Notes: generated from the letters alone by a model not told the origin. A DNA stretch of 7,574 bases from Spirochaetaceae bacterium (GCA_007129695.1 SKVA01000011.1:1-7574), one strand, 5' to 3'; shown: positions 1 to 6,008, numbered from the stretch's first letter. A program made the numbers and translations.

Positions 1-190
1 CACCGATGTACTTTTCGACGATGCCGCCGTAGCCGCTGATGATCGTTTCGAACGCGCCAAAGAGCCGGGTCATCAGCGCATCGACCTCTTCGGGGTCCAT
101 GCGCTCCGACAGCGCCGTGAAGCCTTTCATGTCCGCGAACAACACCGTCACGTGGCGCCGTTCGCCCGCCTTGAGATTACCCGAGTTCAA
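1..190 (-). CDS. Class III adenylate/guanylate cyclase, N-terminal fragment (cut by window edge)
   Basis: The first 63 codons are visible; the rest lies beyond position 1. The protein opens with the usual start of the class III cyclase catalytic domain: GERRHVTVLFADMKGFTALS at residues 9-28, with the first metal-binding aspartate at D20, then a DPEEVDALMTRLF helix (32-44) and GYGGIVEKYIG (53-63). The second metal Asp should follow at residue 64, and the one visible base of that codon (G) agrees. Such enzymes convert ATP (or GTP) to the cyclic nucleotide and pyrophosphate in the cytoplasm. Members that begin directly with the catalytic domain often carry AAA/TPR regions downstream, but that part is not seen. 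No ATG precedes the catalytic motif. The frame opens at a TAG at 206-208, so I choose TTG at 188-190, with a G-rich Shine-Dalgarno just upstream. It lies 15 bases after the preceding gene, so is probably co-transcribed. Substrate specificity cannot be judged from this fragment. Confidence 0.9.
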   Translation of the reverse strand, partial: MNSGNLKAGERRHVTVLFADMKGFTALSERMDPEEVDALMTRLFGAFETIISGYGGIVEKYIG

Positions 191-193
191 CCG

Positions 194-200
194 TCCCCCC
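194..200 (-). promoter_or_regulatory. Ribosome binding site supporting the TTG start of the cyclase
   Basis: On the minus strand GGGGGGA sits 3 bases before the TTG at 190-188. The spacing is short, but the frame has no ATG upstream of the catalytic motif and the alternative GTG codons (residues 14 and 16) would remove conserved ERR residues, so this site decides the start. Confidence 0.5.
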
Positions 201-205
201 TGGGT

Positions 206-799
206 CTACCGGCTTTCGGCAAAGAGCTCCTGAAGCTGATCTTTGGCCTGCTTGATGACCTCTGCGTACTGCGACCGCAGCCGGTCCATGTTCGCCGACA
301 GCGCCTGCGCAAACTCGGGATCGTTCGACGGGTCGAGCTTCACGGTGCGCCCGGTCTGCTGCGCGATCTGTGCCTCTTTCTGCCGCATCCTCGGCTCGAA
401 CTGCTGTCTGAGGCTTTCGATCAGGCGCCCTTTCGTGTCGACGTATTGCTGCAGCAGCTGCGCGACCTGGCCCATCAGATCGGCGACGGTGCGGCGGTCC
501 GAGATCAACAGGTCGAGGCCCCGGGCGACCTTGTCGAGTCGATCGAGCTCCGCGTCCTGGCCCGGGAGCGCAAGATGCGACAGCAGGACCTGGAAACACC
601 CTTCGCGAACCCCGGCCTGTCGCGCACGATCGATATTCTTGATCTCGCGCTTGAGGTCGACCGACGGATCGTCCATGAACTTGCCGGCCAGTTTCATGCC
701 CGCCTGGCGCGCGTCGTGCAGTTCGATTTTGGACTTGTCGCCCTTGACCTCTGCGGTCCGTTCCAGTGCGAGCTCGAGCGCACTCTTGATCTCACCCAT
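206..799 (-). CDS. Conserved-looking helical protein of unknown function, 197 aa
   Basis: I cannot assign a function. The product is soluble: no signal peptide and no membrane segment. It is charged and predicted almost wholly helical by eye. The N-terminus (MGEIKSALELALERTAEVKG, residues 1-20) and the following ARQAGMKLAGKFMDDP stretch (30-45) resemble a short protein family I recall from spirochaete genomes; this recollection is weak and unchecked. The second half (about 105-195) is rich in Q, E, K and R with heptad-like leucines (LMGQVAQLLQQYV, LIESLRQQF, MDRLRSQYAEVIKQAKDQLQELF), so may form a coiled coil. The ATG at 797-799 has AGGA 7 bases upstream. It begins 31 bases after the cyclo-ligase stop and ends 15 bases before the cyclase, so the three probably form an operon. 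A scaffold or a regulator of the cyclase are possible roles, as inference only. Confidence 0.85.
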   Translation of the reverse strand: MGEIKSALELALERTAEVKGDKSKIELHDARQAGMKLAGKFMDDPSVDLKREIKNIDRARQAGVREGCFQVLLSHLALPGQDAELDRLDKVARGLDLLISDRRTVADLMGQVAQLLQQYVDTKGRLIESLRQQFEPRMRQKEAQIAQQTGRTVKLDPSNDPEFAQALSANMDRLRSQYAEVIKQAKDQLQELFAESR

Positions 800-830
800 A
801 TCGCTATCCTAATCGTTTCGCGCTCGCGCT

Positions 831-1397
831 TCAATCGGGGATGATCGTTCGCGACGGGCAGACGATCGCGTCCATCCGTTCGTCGGAGTCGGTGGTCGGG
901 AGCCGGTCAAGAAGCTGTTCGTCGAAGCAGATTCCCACAGCGATGATCCGCCGTCCAAGGAGCGTACGCGCGCCGCGCAGGAAACGGTCGTAATAACCTT
1001 TGCCCCGACCGATGCGGTTACCGAACGGGTCGAACGCACGCCCCGGGCACACGACGCACACGACACCGTCCGCCGGGGCGGCCCACGCGGATTGGTCTGC
1101 CGTTGGCTCGAGCATCCCCATGCGGTGTCGCGCGAGCGCTGCACTCGCGCGATGGAATACCAGGTCTGATCCATCCACGCGGGGCAGGAAGACCGCGCCG
1201 TCTGCGATCAGGTTCGCCGTGTCGACTTCGTCGGGAAGCGAATGGTAGACCAGGCGTTCGGTTGTGCCGGTCCACCAGGTCGACGCGCACAGCGAAGCGA
1301 TTGCTCGCGTGCTCGCGGCCGCCCGTTCGCTCGCCGGCAATCCGGCAATCCGGGAAGCGACGAGCAATCGTATTTCGTGCTTGGTCGCCGCGCTCAT
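831..1397 (-). CDS. ygfA: 5-formyltetrahydrofolate cyclo-ligase (5-FCL, MTHFS family)
   Basis: This enzyme uses ATP to convert 5-formyl-THF to 5,10-methenyl-THF in the cytoplasm, returning stored folate to one-carbon metabolism. The 188-residue length is typical. Family marks in order: the N-terminal K..IR (6-10), the SLPDEVDT substrate/nucleotide segment (53-60), FLPRV (70-74), the glycine-rich signature CPGRAFDPFGNRIGRGKGYY (117-136) followed by DRFL (137-140), and the C-terminal DERMDAIVCPSRTI (172-185). I take the ATG at 1395-1397 because GGAGG at 1404-1408 is spaced 6 bases from it and homologues begin here. The upstream in-frame codons run back through the terminator hairpin and are not credible. 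It is the first gene of the leftward group with the 197-aa protein and the cyclase. An intrinsic terminator lies only 25 bases upstream of the start codon, which suggests attenuation or dependence on read-through. Confidence 0.95.
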   Translation of the reverse strand: MSAATKHEIRLLVASRIAGLPASERAAASTRAIASLCASTWWTGTTERLVYHSLPDEVDTANLIADGAVFLPRVDGSDLVFHRASAALARHRMGMLEPTADQSAWAAPADGVVCVVCPGRAFDPFGNRIGRGKGYYDRFLRGARTLLGRRIIAVGICFDEQLLDRLPTTDSDERMDAIVCPSRTIIPD

Positions 1398-1422
1398 GCG
1401 TTTCCTCCAGGCAGCAAGCGGC

Positions 1423-1453
1423 AAAATAAAGAGCCTGCCCAAAGGCGGCAGGC
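1423..1453 (-). terminator. Intrinsic terminator upstream of the cyclo-ligase gene
   Basis: Read on the minus strand, GCCTGCC (1453-1447) pairs perfectly with GGCAGGC (1439-1433) across a 7-base loop, and TCTTTATTTT (1432-1423) follows directly. This is a standard Rho-independent layout. It could end the transcript of the chemoreceptor gene, end a small RNA started at the 1553-1580 promoter, or act as an attenuator for the cyclo-ligase operon. Confidence 0.75.
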
Positions 1454-1548
1454 AAGGGAGAGTGGGATGCACGTGCGACCGAAGACCGGCAATGCCGGAC
1501 GGCTGAGGGATCGAGCCGACGTGCAGAAACGGAGGGTATCCGTTTCAC
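1433..1548 (-). ncRNA. Candidate structured RNA: small RNA or riboswitch-like leader
   Basis: This stretch lies between a promoter and an intrinsic terminator and is full of perfect inverted repeats. In transcript order: an 8-bp hairpin (GAAACGGA 1546-1539 with TCCGTTTC 1533-1526, 5-base loop); a 7-bp closing helix (TGCACGT 1525-1519 with ACGTGCA 1474-1468); inside it a 5-bp hairpin (CGGCT 1518-1514 with AGCCG 1504-1500, 9-base loop) and another 5-bp hairpin (CCGGC 1498-1494 with GCCGG 1490-1486, 3-base loop), giving a three-way junction; then a pyrimidine-rich single strand and the terminator hairpin. I do not recognise a known riboswitch consensus. It precedes a folate enzyme, so a folate-responsive leader is one hypothesis. 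Another is a free small RNA of about 115-125 nt. 6S RNA is often linked to ygfA, but here the ends do not form one long rod. Start and end are estimates from the promoter and terminator. Confidence 0.5.
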
Positions 1549-1552
1549 CGTA

Positions 1553-1580
1553 AAGGTACCATACCGGCCCAAAATGTCAA
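1553..1580 (-). promoter_or_regulatory. Sigma70-type promoter for the structured RNA and folate-cyclase operon
   Basis: On the minus strand a perfect -35 TTGACA (1580-1575) is followed after 16 bases by TACCTT (1558-1553), a moderate -10. It starts 5 bases beyond the chemoreceptor stop codon. Transcription would begin near 1545-1548, just before the first hairpin of the RNA. The -10 is weaker than the -35, which leaves room for activation. Confidence 0.55.
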
Positions 1581-1585
1581 CCGTG

Positions 1586-3637
1586 TCATCGGTCTACCGC
1601 GCCGAATTCCGTTCCGGCGAAGAAATCGGTGTAGCGCCGGTCGGTACCCTGGATGTGATTCACGACCCAGTCGCGAAGGAAGTCGGCGACGTCCATCGCG
1701 ATCATCGATCTGCCGGCTGCAAACTCAGTGCGAAGCTCGGTGGCCTGTGCGACCAGTTCGCGATGCGCACGGACGTGTTCGGGAGCATCGGGATAGCCGT
1801 ATTGCTCGAATGCCGTCTCCTCCGCGTTGAAATGCGAAACGGTGTAAGCGATGAGCTTGTCGAACACATCCGCAATGATCGCGCGTGACTCGCCCGCCTG
1901 CATCGCCTCGTAGAGTCGGTTGATCAGGTCGAACAGCCCGCGGTGCTGGTTGTCGAACTCGGGCACGCCGACCGACAGCGCGCTCGTCCACTCGAGCGTC
2001 CGGTCCTGCTGGCACCCGGCTACGATCTCGACGAACGACCGCGACAGGTCGAGCAATTCTGCGAATCTCCGCTCGCGCTCAATCCGGCTGTTCTCACCCC
2101 GGTCGGCAGCGACTACAGTATCTGCTGCTGCGCGGAGCCGGTCCACGTGCGCACCGATGTCGCGTGCCGCCCGATCTCCGACAACATCGACCGCGCGCTC
2201 CCGGACCCAGGCGGTGATCGCCGAATCCGGTGGTATGTCAGCGCGACCCACCGAGTCGGCTTCAGAGTCGACACGGTCCATCCGCTCGCGTATCGCGCCG
2301 ACCCACGCCATATGCTCGAGCACCAGGTTCGCAAGTTCGAGCCGCCGGATCGCGTGCCGCTCGTGCGTAGTCTCCAAGCCTCCGAACGACGCGAGCAGAT
2401 CGAGCATCGCCGTCAGTTGCTGGTTGCTCTGAACGCTGAGCCGGGTGATCCGACCTGACGCGGTCGTAACCGCGGCCGCCGACGCGCGTATCGACTGCAT
2501 GGCGCCGGTCGTTTCGGTCGAAGCGTCGCGGGCGCCCGCAAGGATTGTCGCAACCTCCTGCGCGGCGATCCGCATCTCCTCCGCGTTGTTCAACGATTCG
2601 GCGGAGAGCTGTCGGAGGTCGGTGGTTGCCGTCACCACTTCGGTCGTCCCCGCCGCAAGCTCCTCGGTGCTGACGGTAATCTCGCGAAACGCCTGCGACA
2701 CCGACTGCGTCTCCGTTTCGATCGACCGGAACGCGTCGGCGGCGTCGGTGCCGGCGCGTTGAGCTTCGCCGATCCGTCCGGTCAGTTCCTTGAGCGTGCG
2801 CCTGATGTCCGCCGCGTTCTTCGCGGTCGACTCGGCGAGTGAGCGTATTTCGCCGGCGACCACCGCGAAACCGCGCCCGTACGCACCGGCGTGCGCCGCC
2901 TCGATCGCCGCGTTCATCGCGAGCAGATTCGTCTGCGCGGCGATCTGGTTGATGATCCCGGTCAAGCTTCCGACGCTCTGCACGCTGTCGGTAACCCCGT
3001 GGATCACCCGCTCCACGACCTCTATCTTCTGCGTCCCGTCCCGGGTCAGCGTCGACAGGCGATCGGCCGCGACCGCCTTCGATTGGGCTACTGCCGCAAC
3101 GCTCTCGATGCTCGCCGACATCTGCTCAACCGCGGCGGCACTCTGATCTACCAGACCATCCTGATTCCGCACGTGTCGCACCAGGCTTTCGACGGCCGCC
3201 TGGATCTGCTCCATCGCCGAAGCGCCGTTGGCAACCTGATCGGCGAGCGCTTCGGCCAAGACCGTGGCCCCTGCGGCGTCTCCTGAGATGCGGGCCACCG
3301 AACCGAGCGTTTCGCCGATCTGGGCACCCAGCCGTCGGCCAGCGCTTTCGTTCTGAAGCGCGGAGTCTCGCACCGAGCCGATCAGCGCGACCAGTTGTGC
3401 CTCCGCGTCGCGTTCTGCCGCCTCAGCATCCGGCCTGCTTCCGCGCTCAAATGCGAGCGCAACGGTCCCGAAGGCTCCCACGACGACGATGACGATCCCT
3501 GTGGCCGTCAGTGTCTCAAAAGGTACTGTGCCTGCGATCATCCCAGCGAGCATCAGCAGCGACCCAGTCGCGCAGAGCGCGGCCAGCGCAATACCAGCGA
3601 ACCGGCGGAGTCGATCGGAGTAATCGTGAGTTCTCAT
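1586..3637 (-). CDS. Methyl-accepting chemotaxis protein with C-terminal bacteriohemerythrin domain
   Basis: The product (683 aa from this ATG) is a chemoreceptor. Two adjacent membrane helices (about 13-36 and 44-63) are joined by a very short loop, so there is no periplasmic sensor domain and no clear HAMP. A long cytoplasmic coiled coil carries the kinase-control tip around 225-268, with QTNLLAMNAAIEAA (235-248) and GRGFAVVAGEIRSLAE, which binds CheA/CheW. Residues about 434-505 resemble a CZB segment (HMAW 442-445, W477, H497). The C-terminus (about 549-674) is a bacteriohemerythrin domain, an O2-binding di-iron four-helix bundle, with all expected ligands: H565, H602, E606, H621, H625, H661, D666. 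Sensing of O2, redox state or iron inside the cell is the likely input. No NWETF-type tether is seen. A GTG at 3725-3727 would add 30 residues and has a possible AGAGG site, but the added stretch is not receptor-like and covers the predicted promoter; start choice is therefore only moderately sure. Confidence 0.92.
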   Translation of the reverse strand: MRTHDYSDRLRRFAGIALAALCATGSLLMLAGMIAGTVPFETLTATGIVIVVVGAFGTVALAFERGSRPDAEAAERDAEAQLVALIGSVRDSALQNESAGRRLGAQIGETLGSVARISGDAAGATVLAEALADQVANGASAMEQIQAAVESLVRHVRNQDGLVDQSAAAVEQMSASIESVAAVAQSKAVAADRLSTLTRDGTQKIEVVERVIHGVTDSVQSVGSLTGIINQIAAQTNLLAMNAAIEAAHAGAYGRGFAVVAGEIRSLAESTAKNAADIRRTLKELTGRIGEAQRAGTDAADAFRSIETETQSVSQAFREITVSTEELAAGTTEVVTATTDLRQLSAESLNNAEEMRIAAQEVATILAGARDASTETTGAMQSIRASAAAVTTASGRITRLSVQSNQQLTAMLDLLASFGGLETTHERHAIRRLELANLVLEHMAWVGAIRERMDRVDSEADSVGRADIPPDSAITAWVRERAVDVVGDRAARDIGAHVDRLRAAADTVVAADRGENSRIERERRFAELLDLSRSFVEIVAGCQQDRTLEWTSALSVGVPEFDNQHRGLFDLINRLYEAMQAGESRAIIADVFDKLIAYTVSHFNAEETAFEQYGYPDAPEHVRAHRELVAQATELRTEFAAGRSMIAMDVADFLRDWVVNHIQGTDRRYTDFFAGTEFGAVDR

Positions 3638-3646
3638 ATGCAGCCG

Positions 3647-3675
3647 ATTATACGGGGCTTGCCGCGCGAGCACAA
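3647..3675 (-). promoter_or_regulatory. Predicted promoter of the chemoreceptor gene
   Basis: In the 115-base gap between the transporter stop and the chemoreceptor ATG, the minus strand carries TTGTGC (3675-3670), 17 bases, then a perfect TATAAT (3652-3647). The ATG is only 9 bases beyond the -10, so the message would have a leader of 0-3 bases. No Shine-Dalgarno precedes the ATG, which fits leaderless translation. No terminator with a T-run is seen in the gap, so read-through from the transporter gene is also possible. Confidence 0.5.
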
Positions 3676-3752
3676 TGAAAGAGTCACCGCAGGGCGCCAA
3701 CGTTCGTCGCTCGGTCAGCCTGCGCACGCAGCCTCTGCGCTACCCGATCCGT

Positions 3753-5066
3753 CTACCGGCGCGTGCGGGCCGGATTACGCGCAAGCAGGTAAGCGCTTTC
3801 GGCCGTTTGCCCCACGATCAGCGCGAGCGCCGCGGCGACCGCTCCGGCGAGCGATACGAGCGCCGAACCGATGAAGACCGCGGTGAAAAGCACGACGGTG
3901 TACACGATCGAAGCTTCGGCGAGCACGCGTGTGCGGCCGTTGCCGACGTACCGTGCCCGGGCCCACGCCTTGACCGTCACCAACGCTGGGCCGACCGCGA
4001 GCACGTACAGGGGCACGTCGGTCAGTTCCAGGAGCCGCGGCGGCAGGCCGCCGACGGTGCGGAACCACCACACCCCAACCGGCGTGACCGCCGCCAGCGC
4101 AAGCGATCCCGACAGCGTTCCTGCGAGCACCGCCGTGAATCGGCGAAGTCGCCGGAGGTTCGCCGGGTTCTGTTTCAGCATCGCGATCGCGCCTTCCTGG
4201 TAGCTGAGCGCAAGGCTGTTGAACAGGAAGAGGAAGCCGCTGATCACCGGCCAGACCGCGAGCGACAGCTCCGGCAGTGCGCCGCGCGCCAGACCGAACG
4301 TGAGCACCGGATTGGCCATCAGGAAGACCACGGTGGTCAGCGACAGCGGGACGTAGAATCGCGACAGGCTGTGCCACCCCTGGCGCTCTTCGGCCGGTTG
4401 CGGCTCACGGAGCGTTGGCAACACGAGCGCGCGATTCAGCAGCCACGCGGTCGCGGCCGCGATGGTCACTCCGGCCGATACCGCGATCGCCCCGAGCATC
4501 GCGCCCGAGACGCTCCACCGCGCGTAGCCGATCGCGATAATCGCCGCGACCAGGCCCAGACGCAGTACCATCGAAATCGGGACCACCCAGGTCCGACCGT
4601 GTCGGATCAGTACGCCCTGCCAGAAGCGCCGATACCCCACGGCCGCAGAGAACGGTGCCATCACGACGAAGGGCCACCGGCTCGTCTCCAGTACGTCTTC
4701 CGGAACGCCCAGAAGGCCGCCTACGATCGCATCGTAGAGTGGTGTCAGCCCTATGAGCAGGTGCAGAGCCGTCAGCGACAGCGCCAGGATGTGCATCAGC
4801 CGGAGCAGGAGGTCGTAATCCGCCCGGTGCCCGGTGAGTGCCGTCGCCGCAGACAGCATCTGGAGAACCGGGCTTTCGGCGACGAGCGCTATCGCAAACA
4901 CCACGCCGAATGCAGCCAGGTTCACCGCGGCGTCGGGCATCCGTGCTATGACCGCCGCCAACGCCGGCTGCTCGACCGCCATCATCAGCCACATGATGCC
5001 GAGCGGGATCCAGAAAACGAAGATCTGACCGTACGACAGCGGCGGACGGTCGGCGTGAGCGGGCAT
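3753..5066 (-). CDS. ANKH-like membrane transporter of the MOP (flippase/MATE) superfamily
   Basis: This 437-residue protein is almost entirely hydrophobic, with about 12-14 membrane helices and a basic C-terminal tail (RNPARTRR). Its N-terminal half carries FWIPLGIMWLMM (18-29), P34..LAAVIARMPD (34-45), NLAAFGVVFAIALVAESP (49-66) and GYRRFWQGVLIRHG (144-157). I recognise this pattern from prokaryotic relatives of the vertebrate progressive ankylosis protein ANKH, a member of the MOP superfamily. A weaker copy of the first block recurs in the second half: FYVPL (237-241), NP..LTFGLAR (252-261), WPVISGFLFLFNSLALSYQE (272-291). This is the two-lobe duplication expected for the fold. ANKH exports pyrophosphate-related anions or ATP/citrate in animals; the bacterial substrate is unknown to me. 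The ATG at 5064-5066 has no well-placed Shine-Dalgarno. The neighbouring chemoreceptor is downstream in the same direction; a functional link is unproven. Confidence 0.78.
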   Translation of the reverse strand: MPAHADRPPLSYGQIFVFWIPLGIMWLMMAVEQPALAAVIARMPDAAVNLAAFGVVFAIALVAESPVLQMLSAATALTGHRADYDLLLRLMHILALSLTALHLLIGLTPLYDAIVGGLLGVPEDVLETSRWPFVVMAPFSAAVGYRRFWQGVLIRHGRTWVVPISMVLRLGLVAAIIAIGYARWSVSGAMLGAIAVSAGVTIAAATAWLLNRALVLPTLREPQPAEERQGWHSLSRFYVPLSLTTVVFLMANPVLTFGLARGALPELSLAVWPVISGFLFLFNSLALSYQEGAIAMLKQNPANLRRLRRFTAVLAGTLSGSLALAAVTPVGVWWFRTVGGLPPRLLELTDVPLYVLAVGPALVTVKAWARARYVGNGRTRVLAEASIVYTVVLFTAVFIGSALVSLAGAVAAALALIVGQTAESAYLLARNPARTRR

Positions 5067-5072
5067 CCCCGT

Positions 5073-5101
5073 AAGCTACCGGGCCCGAGGCCGATCACCA
5101 A
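5073..5101 (-). promoter_or_regulatory. Predicted promoter of the ANKH-like gene
   Basis: On the minus strand TTGGTG (5101-5096) and TAGCTT (5078-5073) are 17 bases apart. The A of the ATG at 5066 is exactly the seventh base after the -10, so the message would start at the initiation codon. Matches to consensus are modest (about half), so this is a suggestion. Confidence 0.35.
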
Positions 5102-5124
5102 TACCCGCCCCGCCGATCCGATGG

Positions 5125-5153
5125 TGTACGAAGCCGGGCCGGGCCGGTATGCT
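5125..5153 (+). promoter_or_regulatory. Predicted promoter of the SDR-ALDH operon
   Basis: TGTACG (5125-5130), 17 bases, then TATGCT (5148-5153), pointing right from the divergent 105-base gap. The -10 is fair and the -35 weak. The AAGGGG ribosome site of the SDR begins 8 bases after the -10, so the leader would be about 12 bases. The spacer is made of repeated GGGCC units (5136-5147). Confidence 0.35.
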
Positions 5154-5171
5154 GGGCGGCAAGGGGTCACG

Positions 5172-6008
5172 ATGAAGTTGAGCGAGAAGGTTGCAGTGGT
5201 GACCGGTGGCGCCGGAGGCATCGGGCGCGCCACCGCCGCGCGTCTGATCGCGAAGGGGTGCTCGGTCGAACTGTGGGACCGCGATCGATCCTTGCTCGAC
5301 GACGCGATCGCGGCGCTCGCGGCCGACGGCGCGCGTTGTAGAGGCCGGGTCGTAGACGTGACCGACTCAGACGCGGTCGCGCTCGCCGCGGCCGACGCGA
5401 TCGTGTCGTGGGGCAGCGTGGACATCGTTATCAACAACGCGGGTCACTTCGCGACCGGAGCCCTCCTGGATCAGCCGGTAGACACCTGGAAGACCACGAT
5501 CGACGTCAATCTGACCGCGGTCGTCGCGGTGACCCACGCGTTTCTCCCGCATCTCTACGATCGTGGCGACGGCCACGTCGTGAACATCAGCTCCGCATCG
5601 AGCCTCGTCGGCGTGTCTGGCCTGGCCGTCTACTCGGCTACCAAATGGGCGGTCTGGGGTCTGACCGAGGCCCTGCGCCACGAATCCCTGAACCTGGGTC
5701 ACAGAGCCGTGCGTTTCTCATCGGTGCACCCGAACTACATCGCGACCGGGATGTTCGAAGGCGCCCGCGTGCCGGGGCTCGGAGGGCTTGTGTTCCCCAG
5801 GCTGTCGTCGCACGACGTGGTCGCGAAGGCGATCGTCGAAGGAACGCTCATTCGCGGCCGACGAACGCCCAAGCGCCCGCGGTCGCTCCGGCTCGCTCTT
5901 CTGCTCCGCGGCGTCCTGCCCGACGCGTGGTTTTCGGCCGTTGCGCGGTGGCTTGGTGTGCATGCGAGTATGAACGGCTGGCGCGGGGCCGGAGGCAGCC
6001 ATGAGTGA
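5172..6008 (+). CDS. Classical short-chain dehydrogenase/reductase, 17beta-HSD11/RDH10-like
   Basis: An NAD(P)-dependent alcohol/ketone oxidoreductase of 278 residues. Seen in order: the Rossmann glycine motif TGGAGGIG (11-18); an acidic residue at the end of strand 2 (D36), which favours NAD(H) over NADP(H); VDVTD (61-65); NNAG (88-91); the active-site Asn N113; catalytic S141, Y154 and K158 (YSATK); then HPNYIATGMFEG (186-197). That last motif and the following PRLSSHDVVAKAIVEG stretch resemble the 17beta-HSD11/retinol-dehydrogenase-10 branch, whose substrates are hydrophobic alcohols. The basic, amphipathic C-terminal region (RTPKRPRSLRLALLLRGVLP, 231-250) could touch membrane. I start at ATG 5172 because AAGGGG is 5 bases upstream and this is the family N-terminus; the frame is open far upstream only by chance. 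The gene overlaps the ALDH by 8 bases, so the two are probably translationally coupled. Confidence 0.92.
   Translation: MKLSEKVAVVTGGAGGIGRATAARLIAKGCSVELWDRDRSLLDDAIAALAADGARCRGRVVDVTDSDAVALAAADAIVSWGSVDIVINNAGHFATGALLDQPVDTWKTTIDVNLTAVVAVTHAFLPHLYDRGDGHVVNISSASSLVGVSGLAVYSATKWAVWGLTEALRHESLNLGHRAVRFSSVHPNYIATGMFEGARVPGLGGLVFPRLSSHDVVAKAIVEGTLIRGRRTPKRPRSLRLALLLRGVLPDAWFSAVARWLGVHASMNGWRGAGGSHE

Noticed and set aside
152..844. Plus-strand open frame of 230 codons
   Set aside because: It is the antisense shadow of the 197-aa helical protein gene, whose minus-strand frame has a ribosome site, operon spacing and sensible composition.
1398..1472. A 25-residue N-terminal extension of 5-FCL
   Set aside because: It would be translated from the terminator hairpin and its T-tail, while a strong GGAGG is placed correctly before the ATG at 1395-1397.
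1433..1548. 6S RNA (ssrS), suspected because it is often adjacent to ygfA
   Set aside because: The candidate is too short (about 115-125 nt) and its ends do not pair into the long rod with a central bubble typical of 6S; it forms local hairpins and a three-way junction instead. A covariance search would settle it.
1242..1553. Plus-strand small open frames across the 5-FCL upstream region
   Set aside because: They are antisense to 5-FCL and the structured RNA, with no ribosome site and low-complexity, Arg-rich translations.
3638..3727. A 30-residue N-terminal extension of the chemoreceptor from a GTG start
   Set aside because: The residues are not receptor-like, and the stretch contains a TTGTGC-N17-TATAAT promoter. 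Not fully excluded, since AGAGG lies 4 bases before the GTG.
3700..3752. Possible hairpin after the ANKH-like gene (GCTGC/GCAG around 3722-3736)
   Set aside because: The stem is only 4-5 bp and there is no T-run, so I do not call a terminator.
3675..5171. A very long plus-strand open frame running 499 codons upstream of the SDR start
   Set aside because: It lies antisense to the ANKH-like gene. Its translation is Arg/His/Gln-rich with no recognisable domain, and the SDR begins with its own ribosome site at 5161-5166. Long chance frames are usual in GC-rich DNA.
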